A stretch of DNA of 64,000 bases from Alphaproteobacteria bacterium (GCA_030427145.1 JAUHWT010000007.1:143369-207368); one strand, 5' to 3'; shown: positions 52,247 through 61,939, counted from the stretch's first letter. Notes: a model not told the origin generated them from the letters alone. Numbers and translations: made by a program.

Positions 52247-52603
52247 CTAAATATGCACAATCGGTCTGCATTCCTCGACTTTTTGCGCCACCTCCCCGTA
52301 CGTGACGCCACTCTCGACTATCCGGTCAAGTCGATTGTCGAGAATACGGTACGTGTTGGCATAGTTGAAATTGTCACCCTTGTTCTGGATTTCACCGGCC
52401 AGCCTGGTGCCCACGTCCTGAAGCTCCTGATCCGTGATTTCGCCTTCATTGGCGCGTGCGTTGGCATCCAGCCAAATGTAAGCAATACAATCCGATCTGT
52501 TCAGCTCATCAGCCCCACCGGAGGCGCTCTCGACGCCGCCCTCCGTGCAGGAAACCAGTGTGAACAGTGCGGCGGCGGAAACGGCGGCAGTGTGAATTTT
52601 CAT
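52247..52603 (-). CDS. Small putative lipoprotein, related to the next gene
   Basis: 118 residues from ATG 52603, with a lipoprotein signal (AAALFTLVSCTEGG, cysteine at about residue 19). Mature part is short, acidic and helical: SDCIAYIWLDANARA, then QELQDVGTRLAGEI, ending with a second Cys near the C terminus (VEECRPIV). The Cys-aromatic spacing and size match the protein encoded at 52741-53094, suggesting a duplicated pair with a disulfide. No known family. Confidence 0.6.
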   Translation of the reverse strand: MKIHTAAVSAAALFTLVSCTEGGVESASGGADELNRSDCIAYIWLDANARANEGEITDQELQDVGTRLAGEIQNKGDNFNYANTYRILDNRLDRIVESGVTYGEVAQKVEECRPIVHI

Positions 52604-52740
52604 GTCGGTCACATCCAAATTACAAAGTAAAAAGAAATTGGGACCGGTATTGAAACCCAATACCAAAATCAACTCAACCGTGTGGAACCGTAATCGCGGA
52701 AGTTTTTCGCAATTATGTCACAACTTGTCTGTCCAGAACT

Positions 52741-53094
52741 TCAGAGTGTCCCCGGAATGGCACAGGCCTCCGCCCGCGCCGCAATATCCGCCTGGGACGG
52801 CTCCGTCGCGGACAGCTCCTCAACCCGAGTGATCAGCCGCCGCATCTGACTGTTGAAATCCCGCCCCGAAACGCTCGCATTAAACTGCTTGATCAGCGCG
52901 TCCCGCCGCGCGTCAATCTGCGCCGCCGGGACATTGCCGCGCCGCTCATCTGAATACAGCTTCAGATACACCCAGGCGAAGCAGTCAATGTCACCGGTGC
53001 CACCACCGCCCACGCCGTCACCGGCCTCGCAGGACATGAGAAAAGCTGCGGCACACAGCAGCATACGGACAGGTTTAAACAACGGTTTCGGCAT
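52741..53094 (-). CDS. Small putative lipoprotein, related to the previous gene
   Basis: 117 residues from ATG 53094; the frame continues upstream but the signal peptide begins here (RMLLCAAAFLMSCEAGDG, lipid-attachment Cys about residue 22). Glycine-rich linker, then DIDCFAWVYLKLYSDE (compare SDCIAYIWLDANARA in the neighbour), two helices, and a final Cys (ARAEACAIPG). Probably anchored in the outer or inner membrane; function unknown. Confidence 0.6.
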   Translation of the reverse strand: MPKPLFKPVRMLLCAAAFLMSCEAGDGVGGGGTGDIDCFAWVYLKLYSDERRGNVPAAQIDARRDALIKQFNASVSGRDFNSQMRRLITRVEELSATEPSQADIAARAEACAIPGTL

Positions 53095-53271
53095 CCGGTC
53101 ACTGGATCGGCAAATTTCGGGCTGGAGCGTCAGTGAACCCCAATTCACCGGCCAACTCAACCGCGAACCGACACCGCGCCAAAGGATGTGAGGTCATGGC
53201 CCGCAAGCGCTTGATCTTTGCCCATAATGTAACCAGGTTGAAAACCCCTTGGATCACGTGCCGTATTCCGA

Positions 53272-54381
53272 TTGACCCGTTTCATTCACACCTCCGACAT
53301 TCACCTCGGCCGGCGTTTCGGACGCTACCCCGAAGCCCTGCGCAACCGCCTGACCGAGGCCCGCCAGACCGCGCTTTCGCGCATTGCCGACGCCGCCCGC
53401 GCGCACCAGGCCGAATTCATCCTGGTGGCCGGTGACCTCTTCGACACCGCCACGCCGTCCCCCCGCACCATCGCCCACGCCCTTGAGGTCCTGAACGAGG
53501 ACCAGGCCCTCACCTGGGTCATCATTCCCGGCAATCACGACCCCTTGTCCTCGGACGAACTCTGGTCCCGCGTCCGCACCTCCGCCGGCCCCAACATCCA
53601 CATCGCCAGCGAGCCCGCACCGCTCAATATCGGCAGCGCCACAATCCTGCCCGCGCCACTCCTCAGCAAAAACACCGCGCTCGATCTGACCGCCTGGATG
53701 GACATGTGCGACACGCCCGCAGACCACACCCGCATTGGTCTCGCACACGGCGCCATCGTCGATTTCGGCGACGGGGAAGGGCAGGGCATCATCGACCCCG
53801 CCCGCGCCACATCCGCGCGGCTCGATTACCTCGCGCTGGGTGACTGGCACGGCCAGCGCCAGGTCAATCCCCGCACCTGGTACAGCGGCACGCCGGAACC
53901 CGACCGGTTCCGCCACGACGCCCCCGGCCAGGTCCTCGCCGTCGCTGTCGATGGCCCCGGTGCACAGGCTCAGGTCACACCAATCGAGACCGGCGCATTC
54001 CTCTGGCGCGACATGGCAATCGACGTCGTGCCCGGCATGGCCCCCGCCGTCACGCTTCGCACGCGTCTGCCCGAAGGCACCCGCCGACAGACCCTCCTGC
54101 GCCTCGCCGTTACCGGCCGCAGCGACCTCGCCGGAAAACTCGCCCTCTCTGACATCGTCCGCGAGGTCACCCCCGAATTCGCCTGGGTCGATTTCGACGA
54201 CATGGGGCTGGCCGTCGAATACGACGCCGCCGATCTCGACGGCATCGACCTCGCGGGAGCCCTGCGCGAGGCCGCGTCCGAACTTCTGGCCGAGGCGTCC
54301 GATACGACCCTTTCGGAGGCCGACCGCAAGGTCGCCGGGGCCGCCCTCACGCGGCTTTATTCCCTCGCGGGGTCCCTATGA
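53272..54381 (+). CDS. SbcD/YhaO-like DNA-repair metallophosphoesterase
   Basis: 369 residues with a TTG start (53272) because TRFIHTSDIHLGRRFG sits at the family N terminus; no clear ribosome site. Calcineurin-like phosphoesterase motifs: DIHLG (Asp, His), FILVAGDLFDTATPS, IPGNHDP and LALGDWHGQ, all needed for the two-metal site. With the SMC-like ATPase next door it would form a Mre11-Rad50 type nuclease that processes DNA ends. Shorter than E. coli SbcD and nearer to YhaO. Stop overlaps the partner gene by four bases. Confidence 0.85.
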   Translation: MTRFIHTSDIHLGRRFGRYPEALRNRLTEARQTALSRIADAARAHQAEFILVAGDLFDTATPSPRTIAHALEVLNEDQALTWVIIPGNHDPLSSDELWSRVRTSAGPNIHIASEPAPLNIGSATILPAPLLSKNTALDLTAWMDMCDTPADHTRIGLAHGAIVDFGDGEGQGIIDPARATSARLDYLALGDWHGQRQVNPRTWYSGTPEPDRFRHDAPGQVLAVAVDGPGAQAQVTPIETGAFLWRDMAIDVVPGMAPAVTLRTRLPEGTRRQTLLRLAVTGRSDLAGKLALSDIVREVTPEFAWVDFDDMGLAVEYDAADLDGIDLAGALREAASELLAEASDTTLSEADRKVAGAALTRLYSLAGSL

Positions 54382-57014
54382 AACTCCGCGCCCTGCGCCT
54401 GTGGAACACCCGCCGCTTCGACGGCCGTGGCGTCGCCATCGAGAATATCGGCAACGGCGTCTCCGTCCTCTCCGCCCCGAACGAGAGCGGCAAATCCACC
54501 GCGCTCGACGCCATGGAAACCGCGCTCTTCACCAAGCACGACAGCCGCGCCGCTCCGGTCAAATCGCTCAGCCCCCACAGCGGCGGCAGCCCCCTGATCG
54601 AACTCGACATCGAAACCCGCGACGGCCTCTTCCGCATCCGGAAACGCTTCCTGCGCCAGTCCACCGCCTCCGTCACCGATCTCGCCACCTCCCGCATTGT
54701 GGCCCAGGGCGCCGACGCCGAAAACTGGATCGAGCGCGAAATCCGCGACGGCATGCACGGGCCCACCGGCCTTCTCTGGGTCAAGCAGGGCATTACCGCG
54801 TTCGACACCTCCGGCAAAAAGGAGATGGAGGAGGAGCGCAAAACCCGCGAGACCATCGTCACCTCCGTCACCGGCGAGGTCGAAACCCTCACCGGCGGCC
54901 GCCGCATGACCCGCGTGCTGGCCGAGGTCAAAGGCGCGCTCGATGCGCAAATCGTCCAAAGCGGCCGTGCCAAAACCGGCAGCCCCTACGACCAGGCCCA
55001 GAAAGAAGTCGCGTCCCTCACGGAGGAAACCGCCGCGCTTGAGGCCAAACTCAACCTCCTGCGCGACGAACTCCTGTCCCGTGCCCGGCTCCGCGAAACC
55101 CTCGACAAACTCACCGATCCCGAGGCCATTCGCGCCCGCATCGAGGCCGCCCGCACCGCCGGCGACGCCCTGACCGCCGCGCAGAGCCACGCCCGCACGC
55201 TCGAGGACGCCCAAAAAACCGAGCAGCTCGCCCGCACCAAACTCGACGCAGCCCAAAGCCGCCTCGGCAGCTTCCGCACGGCCCTCAGTGACGCCGCCAA
55301 CACCGCAAAAGACCTGGCCGATGTCAAAACCCGCCTTGAGATCGCCAACACCCGCAACGCGGAGGCCATCAAAGCCCAGGACAGCGCCACCCGCGCCCTT
55401 GCAACGCTGGCCGCCGCCCGCACCGACGCGGAAAACGCCCACAAACAGGCCATGCGCGTGGCCCTCTCCGCCCAGCACCGCGACCGCCACCAGACAGCCC
55501 TTGAAAACCTCTCCCGCGCCGACGCCGCCCGCATCCGCTTCGAGACTGCCGCCGCCAAAGCCAAAACCATCCCCGTCGACGCCGACACGCTCGCCCGCCT
55601 GCGCACGCTCTCATCCGATCTCGACCGTCAGCGCGAACAGGCCGCCTCCGGCGCCGCCCGCATCCGCATGGACTACGCGCCCGATGCCGTCGCCAAAATC
55701 CTCCAGGACGGCGAGCCACTGGCGGATGGCCGCGACACCCCCCTGACCGGTCCCGTCACCCTCACCATTGCCGGTTACGGCGACCTCACCATCACCCCTG
55801 GCCGCAGCGAGACCGACGCCCGCACCCCCGACGTCACCGCCAAAACCCTCGCGGACGCGCTTGCCAAAACCGGTGCGGATGACCTCGCCGCCGCCGAAAC
55901 CCTGCTGCGCGAAAAATCCACGGCCATCGAGGCGGCCCGCGACGCCCAGGCCGAGCTTCGCGCCCTCGCGCCCGACGGCATCGACGCCCTCCGCCAGGAG
56001 GTCTCGCGCCTCGCCTCGCTCATCCCCGACGACACCGGCGACCACCCCGACCCGGAAACGACCGAAGCCGCCATGACCGCCGCCCGCGAAGCCTTCGACG
56101 CGGGCGAGGCCAAACTCGAACAGGCCCGCGCCGCCCTGAAATCCGCCAGCGAAACCCTCTGGCACCTTAAATCAGAAGCCCGCACGCTCTCCGAACGCCT
56201 CACCACCCTCGACCACGATCTCGGCCCCGAGGACCAGCGCGCCGACACCCTCGCGGAGCTTGAAAAAACCGTCACCGACCTGACCCGCGCGCATATGGAG
56301 GCCGCCCAGGCCGTCCAGCGTCTCTCCGCCTCAGCCCCCGACCTCGCCGCCGTCACCGCCGCCGCCAACCGCACCAAAGCGGTCATGGAAAACGCCGAGC
56401 TGAAAATCCAGCAGACCCGCACGGAACTTGCCAAACTCGACGGCAGCATCGCCTCCCGCGCCGACGAGGGTCTGGAGGAAACCCACCTCGAGACCAAAGG
56501 CCGGCTCCAGGCCGCCCAAACCCATCTCGCCCATATCGAACACGAAATCGCCGTCCTCAAACGCCTCCACGCGGCTCTCGAAAAAGCCCGCGCCAACGCT
56601 GCCGAGCGCTACCTCGCGCCCGTCATCACTGAGCTCGCGCCGCTCCTCTCCATGCTGCTTGGCGACGCCGAAATACGCTTTGACGAGACAACCCTTCTGC
56701 CCACCACGGTCGAGCGCGGCCCGGTCACCGAGGACATCTCCATCCTCAGCGGCGGCATGCGTGAACAGCTCGCGATCCTCACGCGCCTCGCCTTCGCCCG
56801 CCTGCTGGCCCGCGACGGCCGCCATGTTCCGGTGATCCTCGACGACCCGCTGGTCTTCACCGACGACGCCCGCATCGCCGCCATGTTCGACGTGCTCCAC
56901 CGCACCGCCCGGGACCTTCAGATCGTCGTGCTGACCTGCCACGAAACCGTCTTCCGCCAGCTTGGCGCGACGGACCTCACTTTCACGGACTGGACGCCCA
57001 AAGATCAGGCCTGA
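54378..57014 (+). CDS. SbcC/YhaN-like SMC-type ATPase
   Basis: 878 residues. Walker A near the N terminus in LSAPNESGKSTALDAME (about residues 34-50), long Ala/Glu-rich coiled coils (about 190-720), then signature-type LSGGMREQLAILTRLAFARLL (about 787) and Walker B PVILDDPLVFTDD, ending with a switch region VVLTCHE. No CxxC zinc hook is visible in the middle, unlike E. coli SbcC; this fits the smaller YhaN-like group. Overlaps the phosphoesterase gene at its start and the convergent LysR gene by 10 bp at its end. Confidence 0.85.
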   Translation: MKLRALRLWNTRRFDGRGVAIENIGNGVSVLSAPNESGKSTALDAMETALFTKHDSRAAPVKSLSPHSGGSPLIELDIETRDGLFRIRKRFLRQSTASVTDLATSRIVAQGADAENWIEREIRDGMHGPTGLLWVKQGITAFDTSGKKEMEEERKTRETIVTSVTGEVETLTGGRRMTRVLAEVKGALDAQIVQSGRAKTGSPYDQAQKEVASLTEETAALEAKLNLLRDELLSRARLRETLDKLTDPEAIRARIEAARTAGDALTAAQSHARTLEDAQKTEQLARTKLDAAQSRLGSFRTALSDAANTAKDLADVKTRLEIANTRNAEAIKAQDSATRALATLAAARTDAENAHKQAMRVALSAQHRDRHQTALENLSRADAARIRFETAAAKAKTIPVDADTLARLRTLSSDLDRQREQAASGAARIRMDYAPDAVAKILQDGEPLADGRDTPLTGPVTLTIAGYGDLTITPGRSETDARTPDVTAKTLADALAKTGADDLAAAETLLREKSTAIEAARDAQAELRALAPDGIDALRQEVSRLASLIPDDTGDHPDPETTEAAMTAAREAFDAGEAKLEQARAALKSASETLWHLKSEARTLSERLTTLDHDLGPEDQRADTLAELEKTVTDLTRAHMEAAQAVQRLSASAPDLAAVTAAANRTKAVMENAELKIQQTRTELAKLDGSIASRADEGLEETHLETKGRLQAAQTHLAHIEHEIAVLKRLHAALEKARANAAERYLAPVITELAPLLSMLLGDAEIRFDETTLLPTTVERGPVTEDISILSGGMREQLAILTRLAFARLLARDGRHVPVILDDPLVFTDDARIAAMFDVLHRTARDLQIVVLTCHETVFRQLGATDLTFTDWTPKDQA

Positions 57015-57955
57015 TCCGGTCCCTCATCGAGGGGCTGTAACACCCGCATCACCTGATCGCGCAGCCACATATGCGGCGGGCTCGCCGAATAGCGCCGGTG
57101 CCAGACCATGATGATCTCCGCCCGCGCCACCCGCACCGGCGGCACGTAAACATCGAGCCCCGCCGCCTCCGCCACCCGTTTGGCCAAAGCGGTCGGCAGC
57201 AGCGCAATCAGATCCGACCCGGCCACCGCCCGGTAAATCCCGGAGAAGACCGGCATGGTCATCACCACATTGCGGCTGCGCCCCACCCGCGCCAGCGCCA
57301 GATCCGCCACCGCGCTGCTTCGCCCCTCCGGCGAGAACATCACATGCCGCAGATCACAGTAGAAATCGAGCGGCACCATACCTCCCGGACCAATCCCCTC
57401 AGCGGCCAGCCCCGGATGCCCCTTGCGCGCAATCAGCGAAAACGACGAGTAGAACACTGTCCGGGACTCGATCCAGCCCGGCATGGACGCGGTCGGCATC
57501 AGCGCCAGATCCACCACCCCATGCTCCAGCGTATCCACGTACCGGTCCGGCACCAGGTCCACCAGATGCACCCGCGTCTGCGGCGCCACTTTCGAGAACA
57601 CCCGGCCCAGCTCCGGCATCAGCAGCTCCGCGAAATAGTCACTCCCCGAAACCGTAAACGACATGGTCGACGCGGCGGGATCAAACGCGCCCGGACTGCT
57701 GACCAGCGCCTCCACATCCTCCAAAATCCGGCGCAGCGGCGCCTCCAGCGACCGCGCGTATTCCGTAGGCTCCAGCCCCTGGCCCCGGCGAAAAAACAGC
57801 TGGTCCCCCAGACTGGTCCGAAGCCGTCCCAGAGCCGCCGACACCGCCGGCTGCGACAGCCCCACGCGCCGCCCCGCCCGCACCGTCGAATGCTCGGTCA
57901 ACAGCGCATCCAGAACACGCAAAAGGTTCAGATCCAGCCCGGATAAATTTGCCAT
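57005..57955 (-). CDS. LysR-family transcriptional regulator, NodD/NahR-like
   Basis: ATG 57955 gives 316 residues starting MANLSGLDLNLLRVLDALL, followed by a winged HTH (VGLSQPAVSAALGRLRT) and the FFRRGQGLEPT segment. The effector domain with FDPAASTMSFTVSGSDYFAELLMPEL is of the NodD/NahR branch that often senses aromatic or related ligands. Divergent from the small ORF and membrane-protein gene at 58063-58523, its likely target. Confidence 0.87.
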   Translation of the reverse strand: MANLSGLDLNLLRVLDALLTEHSTVRAGRRVGLSQPAVSAALGRLRTSLGDQLFFRRGQGLEPTEYARSLEAPLRRILEDVEALVSSPGAFDPAASTMSFTVSGSDYFAELLMPELGRVFSKVAPQTRVHLVDLVPDRYVDTLEHGVVDLALMPTASMPGWIESRTVFYSSFSLIARKGHPGLAAEGIGPGGMVPLDFYCDLRHVMFSPEGRSSAVADLALARVGRSRNVVMTMPVFSGIYRAVAGSDLIALLPTALAKRVAEAAGLDVYVPPVRVARAEIIMVWHRRYSASPPHMWLRDQVMRVLQPLDEGPDQA

Positions 57956-58062
57956 GTGAATTACTGTAATACATTCAATCAATTTTTTATATGGCCTGTA
58001 ATCTGGTAAATTTACGGCGCACCAGTGGCATTGTTACCAGTAAACGTTGGGAGGAAAAAAAG

Positions 58063-58134
58063 ATGATCCACTTCAAAATGACCCCGCTCCGGAATGCCTG
58101 CCGCTCCGCCAAAAGGGATGCCGCGCCATGCTGA
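58063..58134 (+). CDS. Possible 23-residue leader peptide ORF
   Basis: ATG 58063 follows the best ribosome site in the area (GGGAGG with a suitable spacer). The peptide begins MIHFKMTPL, is rich in basic residues, and ends with Pro-Cys. Its stop (58132-58134) overlaps the start codon of the next gene at 58128, so it could couple or attenuate translation. Too short to test by composition. Confidence 0.45.
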   Translation: MIHFKMTPLRNACRSAKRDAAPC

Positions 58135-58523
58135 AATCCATCCCGGCCCGCTTCTTCGCCACATCCGCCGTCTTCGCCCTGATCGGCATGATCTGGGGCA
58201 TTCAGATGTCGATTAGCCACAATCACACCCTTTCACCGGCCCACGCCCATCTCAACCTGATCGGCTTCGTGATCATGGCCGTCTATGGTGTCTACTACGC
58301 CCTGACCCCCGCCGCCGGCGCATCCAAAGCCGCCAGCATCCACTACTGGCTCACGGTCGCGGCGGTCGTCGTCATGACACCCGGCATCGCGCTGGCCATT
58401 ACCGAAAACGGCGAGGCCCCCGCAGCCATCGGCTCCATCCTGGCACTGCTCTCCATGGGCATGTTCCTGCGCGTCATCCTCCGCCACGGCGTCGGAGCGC
58501 TCCATCCCCAAACCACCCCCTGA
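58128..58523 (+). CDS. Small four-helix membrane protein, cytochrome-oxidase-like
   Basis: 131 residues with four predicted membrane segments (about 8-28, 43-62, 72-92 and 98-118). The segment HNHTLSPAHAHLNLIGFVIMAVYGVYY has several His at a helix start, a pattern found in small proteins often annotated as cytochrome-c-oxidase-like; full heme-copper oxidase motifs are absent. Starts inside the end of the upstream mini-ORF. Divergent from a LysR regulator, so probably controlled by it. Confidence 0.65.
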   Translation: MLKSIPARFFATSAVFALIGMIWGIQMSISHNHTLSPAHAHLNLIGFVIMAVYGVYYALTPAAGASKAASIHYWLTVAAVVVMTPGIALAITENGEAPAAIGSILALLSMGMFLRVILRHGVGALHPQTTP

Positions 58524-58666
58524 CCCAACCCGCCGGCGGCTTCCCGCCGCCGGCCCCCACCGAAACGGTGCTGTTCATTTCGCGTAACCTGTGACAAGGA
58601 AATGCGGGCAGGGGGACCGTCCGTATTTTCCGCGCGTGTCCCGACCAACAGGACGGACCCGCAACA

Positions 58667-59911
58667 ATGGCCGGCAGGCACCACCAGACCATGCCCATCG
58701 CCGAGGCGCGCGCACTACCGCTGATGCGCGGACCCGCAGGCATGCTCATCATCATGGCCGCCGCCCAGCCGCTCGCCTTCTCCGTCTGGGTGGCGCTCCT
58801 GAACAATTTCGTGGTGGAACGCGCGGGCTTCACCGGTGTCGAGATCGGCTGGCTTCAGACCGTGCGCGAGATCCCTGGCTTCCTCGCCGTCGGTGTGATC
58901 TTCCTGCTGTTCCTCGTGCGCGAACAGACCTTCGCCCTGATCTGCCTCGCCATGCTGGGTCTCGCGGTCGCCGTTACCGCAATGTTCCCCAGCTTCCAGG
59001 GTCTGCTCATCACCACCCTGATCGGCTCCATCGGCTTCCACTATTTCGAGACCGCCAACCAGTCGCTCCAGCTGCAATGGCTGACCCGCGAGGAAGCCCC
59101 CATCGTCCTCGGGCGCCTTATCGCCGTGGCCGCCGGGTCCTCCTTCGCCGCCTACGGCCTGATCCTGCTGTTCTGGACCCTTCTCGACGTGGGCTACGGC
59201 GTCATCTACGTGCTTGCCGGAGCCATGACCGCCATCGCAGCCCTGTTCTGCCGCTATTACTACCCCACCTTCAAAGCCCCGGTGAAACAGCGTCAGGAGA
59301 TCGTCCTGCGCCGCCGCTACTGGCTCTATTACATGCTCCAGTTCATGTCCGGGGCCCGGCGCCAGATCTTCGTGGTGTTCGCCGCCTTCATGATGGTCGA
59401 ACGCTTCGGCTTTTCCGTGCCCATGGTCACCGGCCTCATGATGCTGACTTTCGCCATGAACGTCGTGATAGCTCCCATCATCGGCCGCATGGTCGCAAAT
59501 CTCGGCGAACGCACCGCGCTGCTCATCGAATATTTCGGCCTTCTCTTCGTATTCCTCGCCTATGGCTGGGTTTACCTCTTTGGCTGGGGCGCGCTGATCG
59601 GCGCGGCACTCTATTTCGTCGACCACGCGCTCTTTGCCCTGTCGCTCAGCCTCAAAACCTATTTCCAGAAAATAGCCGACCCCGCCGACATCGCGCCCAC
59701 CGCTGCCGTCGCCTTCTCCATCAACCACATTGCCGCCGTGTTCCTGCCCGCGGCCCTGGGCTACCTCTGGATCGTCAACCCGTCGGCGGTGTTTTACCTG
59801 GGCGCGGGCCTTGCCGCCTGTTCCATCCTGCTCTCCGCCCTGATACCCAGACACCCCGCGCCCGGCCACGAGACCATCCTCACACGGCGCGGCGTCAGCA
59901 TCGCGGAATAG
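58667..59911 (+). CDS. Major facilitator superfamily transporter
   Basis: 414 residues with about twelve membrane segments. The first loop region (GVEIGWLQTVREIPGFLAVGVIF) and the R/K-rich central loop after segment six (KAPVKQRQEIVLRRRYW) fit the MFS layout. A small insertion of HYFETANQSLQLQWLTREEAP with few charges is characteristic of this subfamily, whose substrate I cannot name. The MATE gene follows 8 bp later, so the two are probably one operon. Confidence 0.8.
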   Translation: MAGRHHQTMPIAEARALPLMRGPAGMLIIMAAAQPLAFSVWVALLNNFVVERAGFTGVEIGWLQTVREIPGFLAVGVIFLLFLVREQTFALICLAMLGLAVAVTAMFPSFQGLLITTLIGSIGFHYFETANQSLQLQWLTREEAPIVLGRLIAVAAGSSFAAYGLILLFWTLLDVGYGVIYVLAGAMTAIAALFCRYYYPTFKAPVKQRQEIVLRRRYWLYYMLQFMSGARRQIFVVFAAFMMVERFGFSVPMVTGLMMLTFAMNVVIAPIIGRMVANLGERTALLIEYFGLLFVFLAYGWVYLFGWGALIGAALYFVDHALFALSLSLKTYFQKIADPADIAPTAAVAFSINHIAAVFLPAALGYLWIVNPSAVFYLGAGLAACSILLSALIPRHPAPGHETILTRRGVSIAE

Positions 59912-59918
59912 GATCACC

Positions 59919-61262
59919 ATGGCCCAGGGCGCAAAATTCCTCCACGGCCGCACCATGCGCCATGTCATCGAGATGACCCTGACCGGCGCCACCGGCCTGA
60001 CCTTCATGTTCCTGGTGGACGCGGCCGCCCTGTTCTGGGTCTCCAAACTCGATGACCCCACACTGCTGGCCGCGCTCGGGTTCGCCTGGACCATCATGTT
60101 TTTTGCCGTGGGCAGCAGCATAGGCCTCGCGATCGCCGCCACGGCGCTGGTCAGCCGCGGGATAGGGCAGGGCGAACGCGCCAATGCCCGCCGCACGGCC
60201 AGTTCGGCTTTGATCATCTCCTTCGCCATCCAGTTCACAATCGCGGCCCTGATGTTCACCTTCCGCGACGCGCTTGTCGGTCTCGCCGGAGCAACGGGCG
60301 AGACACGGACCATCGCCGTGCGCTACCTGGGCTTCATCATGCCTTCCATTCCGCTGATCGCGCTGGGCATGGTCGGCAGTTCCATCCTGCGCGCCCTGGG
60401 CGACGGCTGGCGCTCCATGTCCGTCACCCTGGCCGCCGGTGCCACAGCGGTAACCCTCGACCCTCTGTTCATCCTCTATTTCGGTCTCGGCATCGACGGC
60501 GCGGCCCTGGTTCTCGTCCTGTCGCGCACGGTGACCGCGGCGCTGGCCATCTGGTATCTCGTCCGGGTCCACAAAATGCTCGCCCCGGTCAGGCTCTCCG
60601 ACATCACCCGCATCATCCCCGCCTTCTTCGCCATTGCTCTGCCAGGCTCCCTGACACAGCTCTCCACCCCCTGCGGCAACATGCTGCTGACCTGGCTCGT
60701 CTCCCGCCATGGCGACGGCGCGGTCGCGGGCTGGATCGTGGTCTCCCGCGTCTCCATGCTGGCCTTCGGCGGCATCTTCGCGCTATCCGGCGCCATCGGC
60801 GGCATCATCGGCCAGAACTACGGAGCGAACCTTCTGGACCGGGTGCGCAGCACCTATCGCGACGCCCTCATCTTCGTGGCCTGCTACACCTGCATCGCCT
60901 GGTGCATCCTGTTCCTCACCCGCCATTTCGTCGCGGACATGTTCCAGCTCTCCGGGGACGGGCTCGACGTCTACCTCGCCTTCGCGGGCCTCGCCGCGGG
61001 CGGCTTCGTGTTCAACGGATCGCTCTTCTGTGCCAACGCCGCGTTCAACACTTTGGGAAAACCGCTCTGGTCCACGGGTTTTAACTGGATGCGGGACGCA
61101 TTAGTTATGTTTCCACTTGCATGGGCTCTATCATCATGGATTGGTGGACCCGGTGCAGTATATGGACAGTCCATGGCCGGCGTAATTGTGGGTGCGGCGG
61201 CGGCCTTGGCAGGGTGGCGCTATGTCTCCGGGCTGGAGAAAGCGCGGCCCGTGCAGCTTTAA
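59919..61262 (+). CDS. MATE-family multidrug/cation antiporter
   Basis: 447 residues, twelve predicted membrane segments in two homologous halves, as in the NorM/DinF group. Recognisable elements: EMTLTGATGLTFMFLVDAAALFWVSKL at the start, PSIPLIALGMVGSSILRALGDGWRSM in the first half and GGIIGQNYGANLLDRVR in the second. Exports organic cations or drugs in exchange for Na+ or H+. Follows the MFS gene directly and precedes msrA by 14 bp. Confidence 0.87.
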   Translation: MAQGAKFLHGRTMRHVIEMTLTGATGLTFMFLVDAAALFWVSKLDDPTLLAALGFAWTIMFFAVGSSIGLAIAATALVSRGIGQGERANARRTASSALIISFAIQFTIAALMFTFRDALVGLAGATGETRTIAVRYLGFIMPSIPLIALGMVGSSILRALGDGWRSMSVTLAAGATAVTLDPLFILYFGLGIDGAALVLVLSRTVTAALAIWYLVRVHKMLAPVRLSDITRIIPAFFAIALPGSLTQLSTPCGNMLLTWLVSRHGDGAVAGWIVVSRVSMLAFGGIFALSGAIGGIIGQNYGANLLDRVRSTYRDALIFVACYTCIAWCILFLTRHFVADMFQLSGDGLDVYLAFAGLAAGGFVFNGSLFCANAAFNTLGKPLWSTGFNWMRDALVMFPLAWALSSWIGGPGAVYGQSMAGVIVGAAAALAGWRYVSGLEKARPVQL

Positions 61263-61276
61263 AGGGATAAAGACAC

Positions 61277-61927
61277 TTGGAATTTGGAAATCTGCTGAAA
61301 TCCGTTCTGAACGCAGGCACCTCCGAGATACCCGACCGGGACGAGCCGCTGGAAACCGCGGACACCCACGCGGTCAATGGACGCCCGCTCAAGGGCCCGT
61401 ATCCCGACCATACGGAATCCATCTATTTCGCAATGGGATGCTTTTGGCGGGCCGAGAAACTGTTCTGGGAAACACCCGGCGTCTGGGTCACGGCCGTGGG
61501 CTACACCGCCGGCACCGTCGCCAACCCGACCTATGGCGAGGTCTCCACCGACCGCACCAGCCATTGCGAGACGGTCCTCGTGGTCTACGACCCGGCCCGC
61601 ATTTCCACATCCGACCTGATGCGCCTCTTCTGGGAAAAACACGACCCCACCCAGGGCATGCGCCAGGGCACCGACGTGGGAACCCGCTTCCGCTCCGGCA
61701 TCTTCTTCACCAATGAGGCCCAGCAGCAGGCCGCAATGGAATCGCGCGACCTCTACCAGATGGAACTGGTGGCGGCTGGACTGGGCTCAATCACCACCGA
61801 GATCAAACCGGCCACCGACTTCTATTTCGCCGAGGAACAGTACCAGCAGTACCTGCACAAACAGCCCGAAAGGCTGGGCGAGACGCGGGGAACCGGTATT
61901 GTCTTCCCGGTCCGCCACAACGCCTGA
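61277..61927 (+). CDS. msrA: Peptide-methionine (S)-S-oxide reductase
   Basis: 216 residues with a TTG start (61277) after AAAGGGA. Reduces methionine-S-sulfoxide. Catalytic GCFWRAEKLFWETPGV (nucleophile Cys at about residue 55), then GYTAGTVANPTYGEVSTDRTSHCETV and the YDP segment. Length fits the long MsrA class with about 45 N-terminal extra residues. Lies right behind the MATE gene, suggesting an oxidative-stress operon. Confidence 0.93.
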   Translation: MEFGNLLKSVLNAGTSEIPDRDEPLETADTHAVNGRPLKGPYPDHTESIYFAMGCFWRAEKLFWETPGVWVTAVGYTAGTVANPTYGEVSTDRTSHCETVLVVYDPARISTSDLMRLFWEKHDPTQGMRQGTDVGTRFRSGIFFTNEAQQQAAMESRDLYQMELVAAGLGSITTEIKPATDFYFAEEQYQQYLHKQPERLGETRGTGIVFPVRHNA

Positions 61928-61939
61928 CACGCCCGGGCG

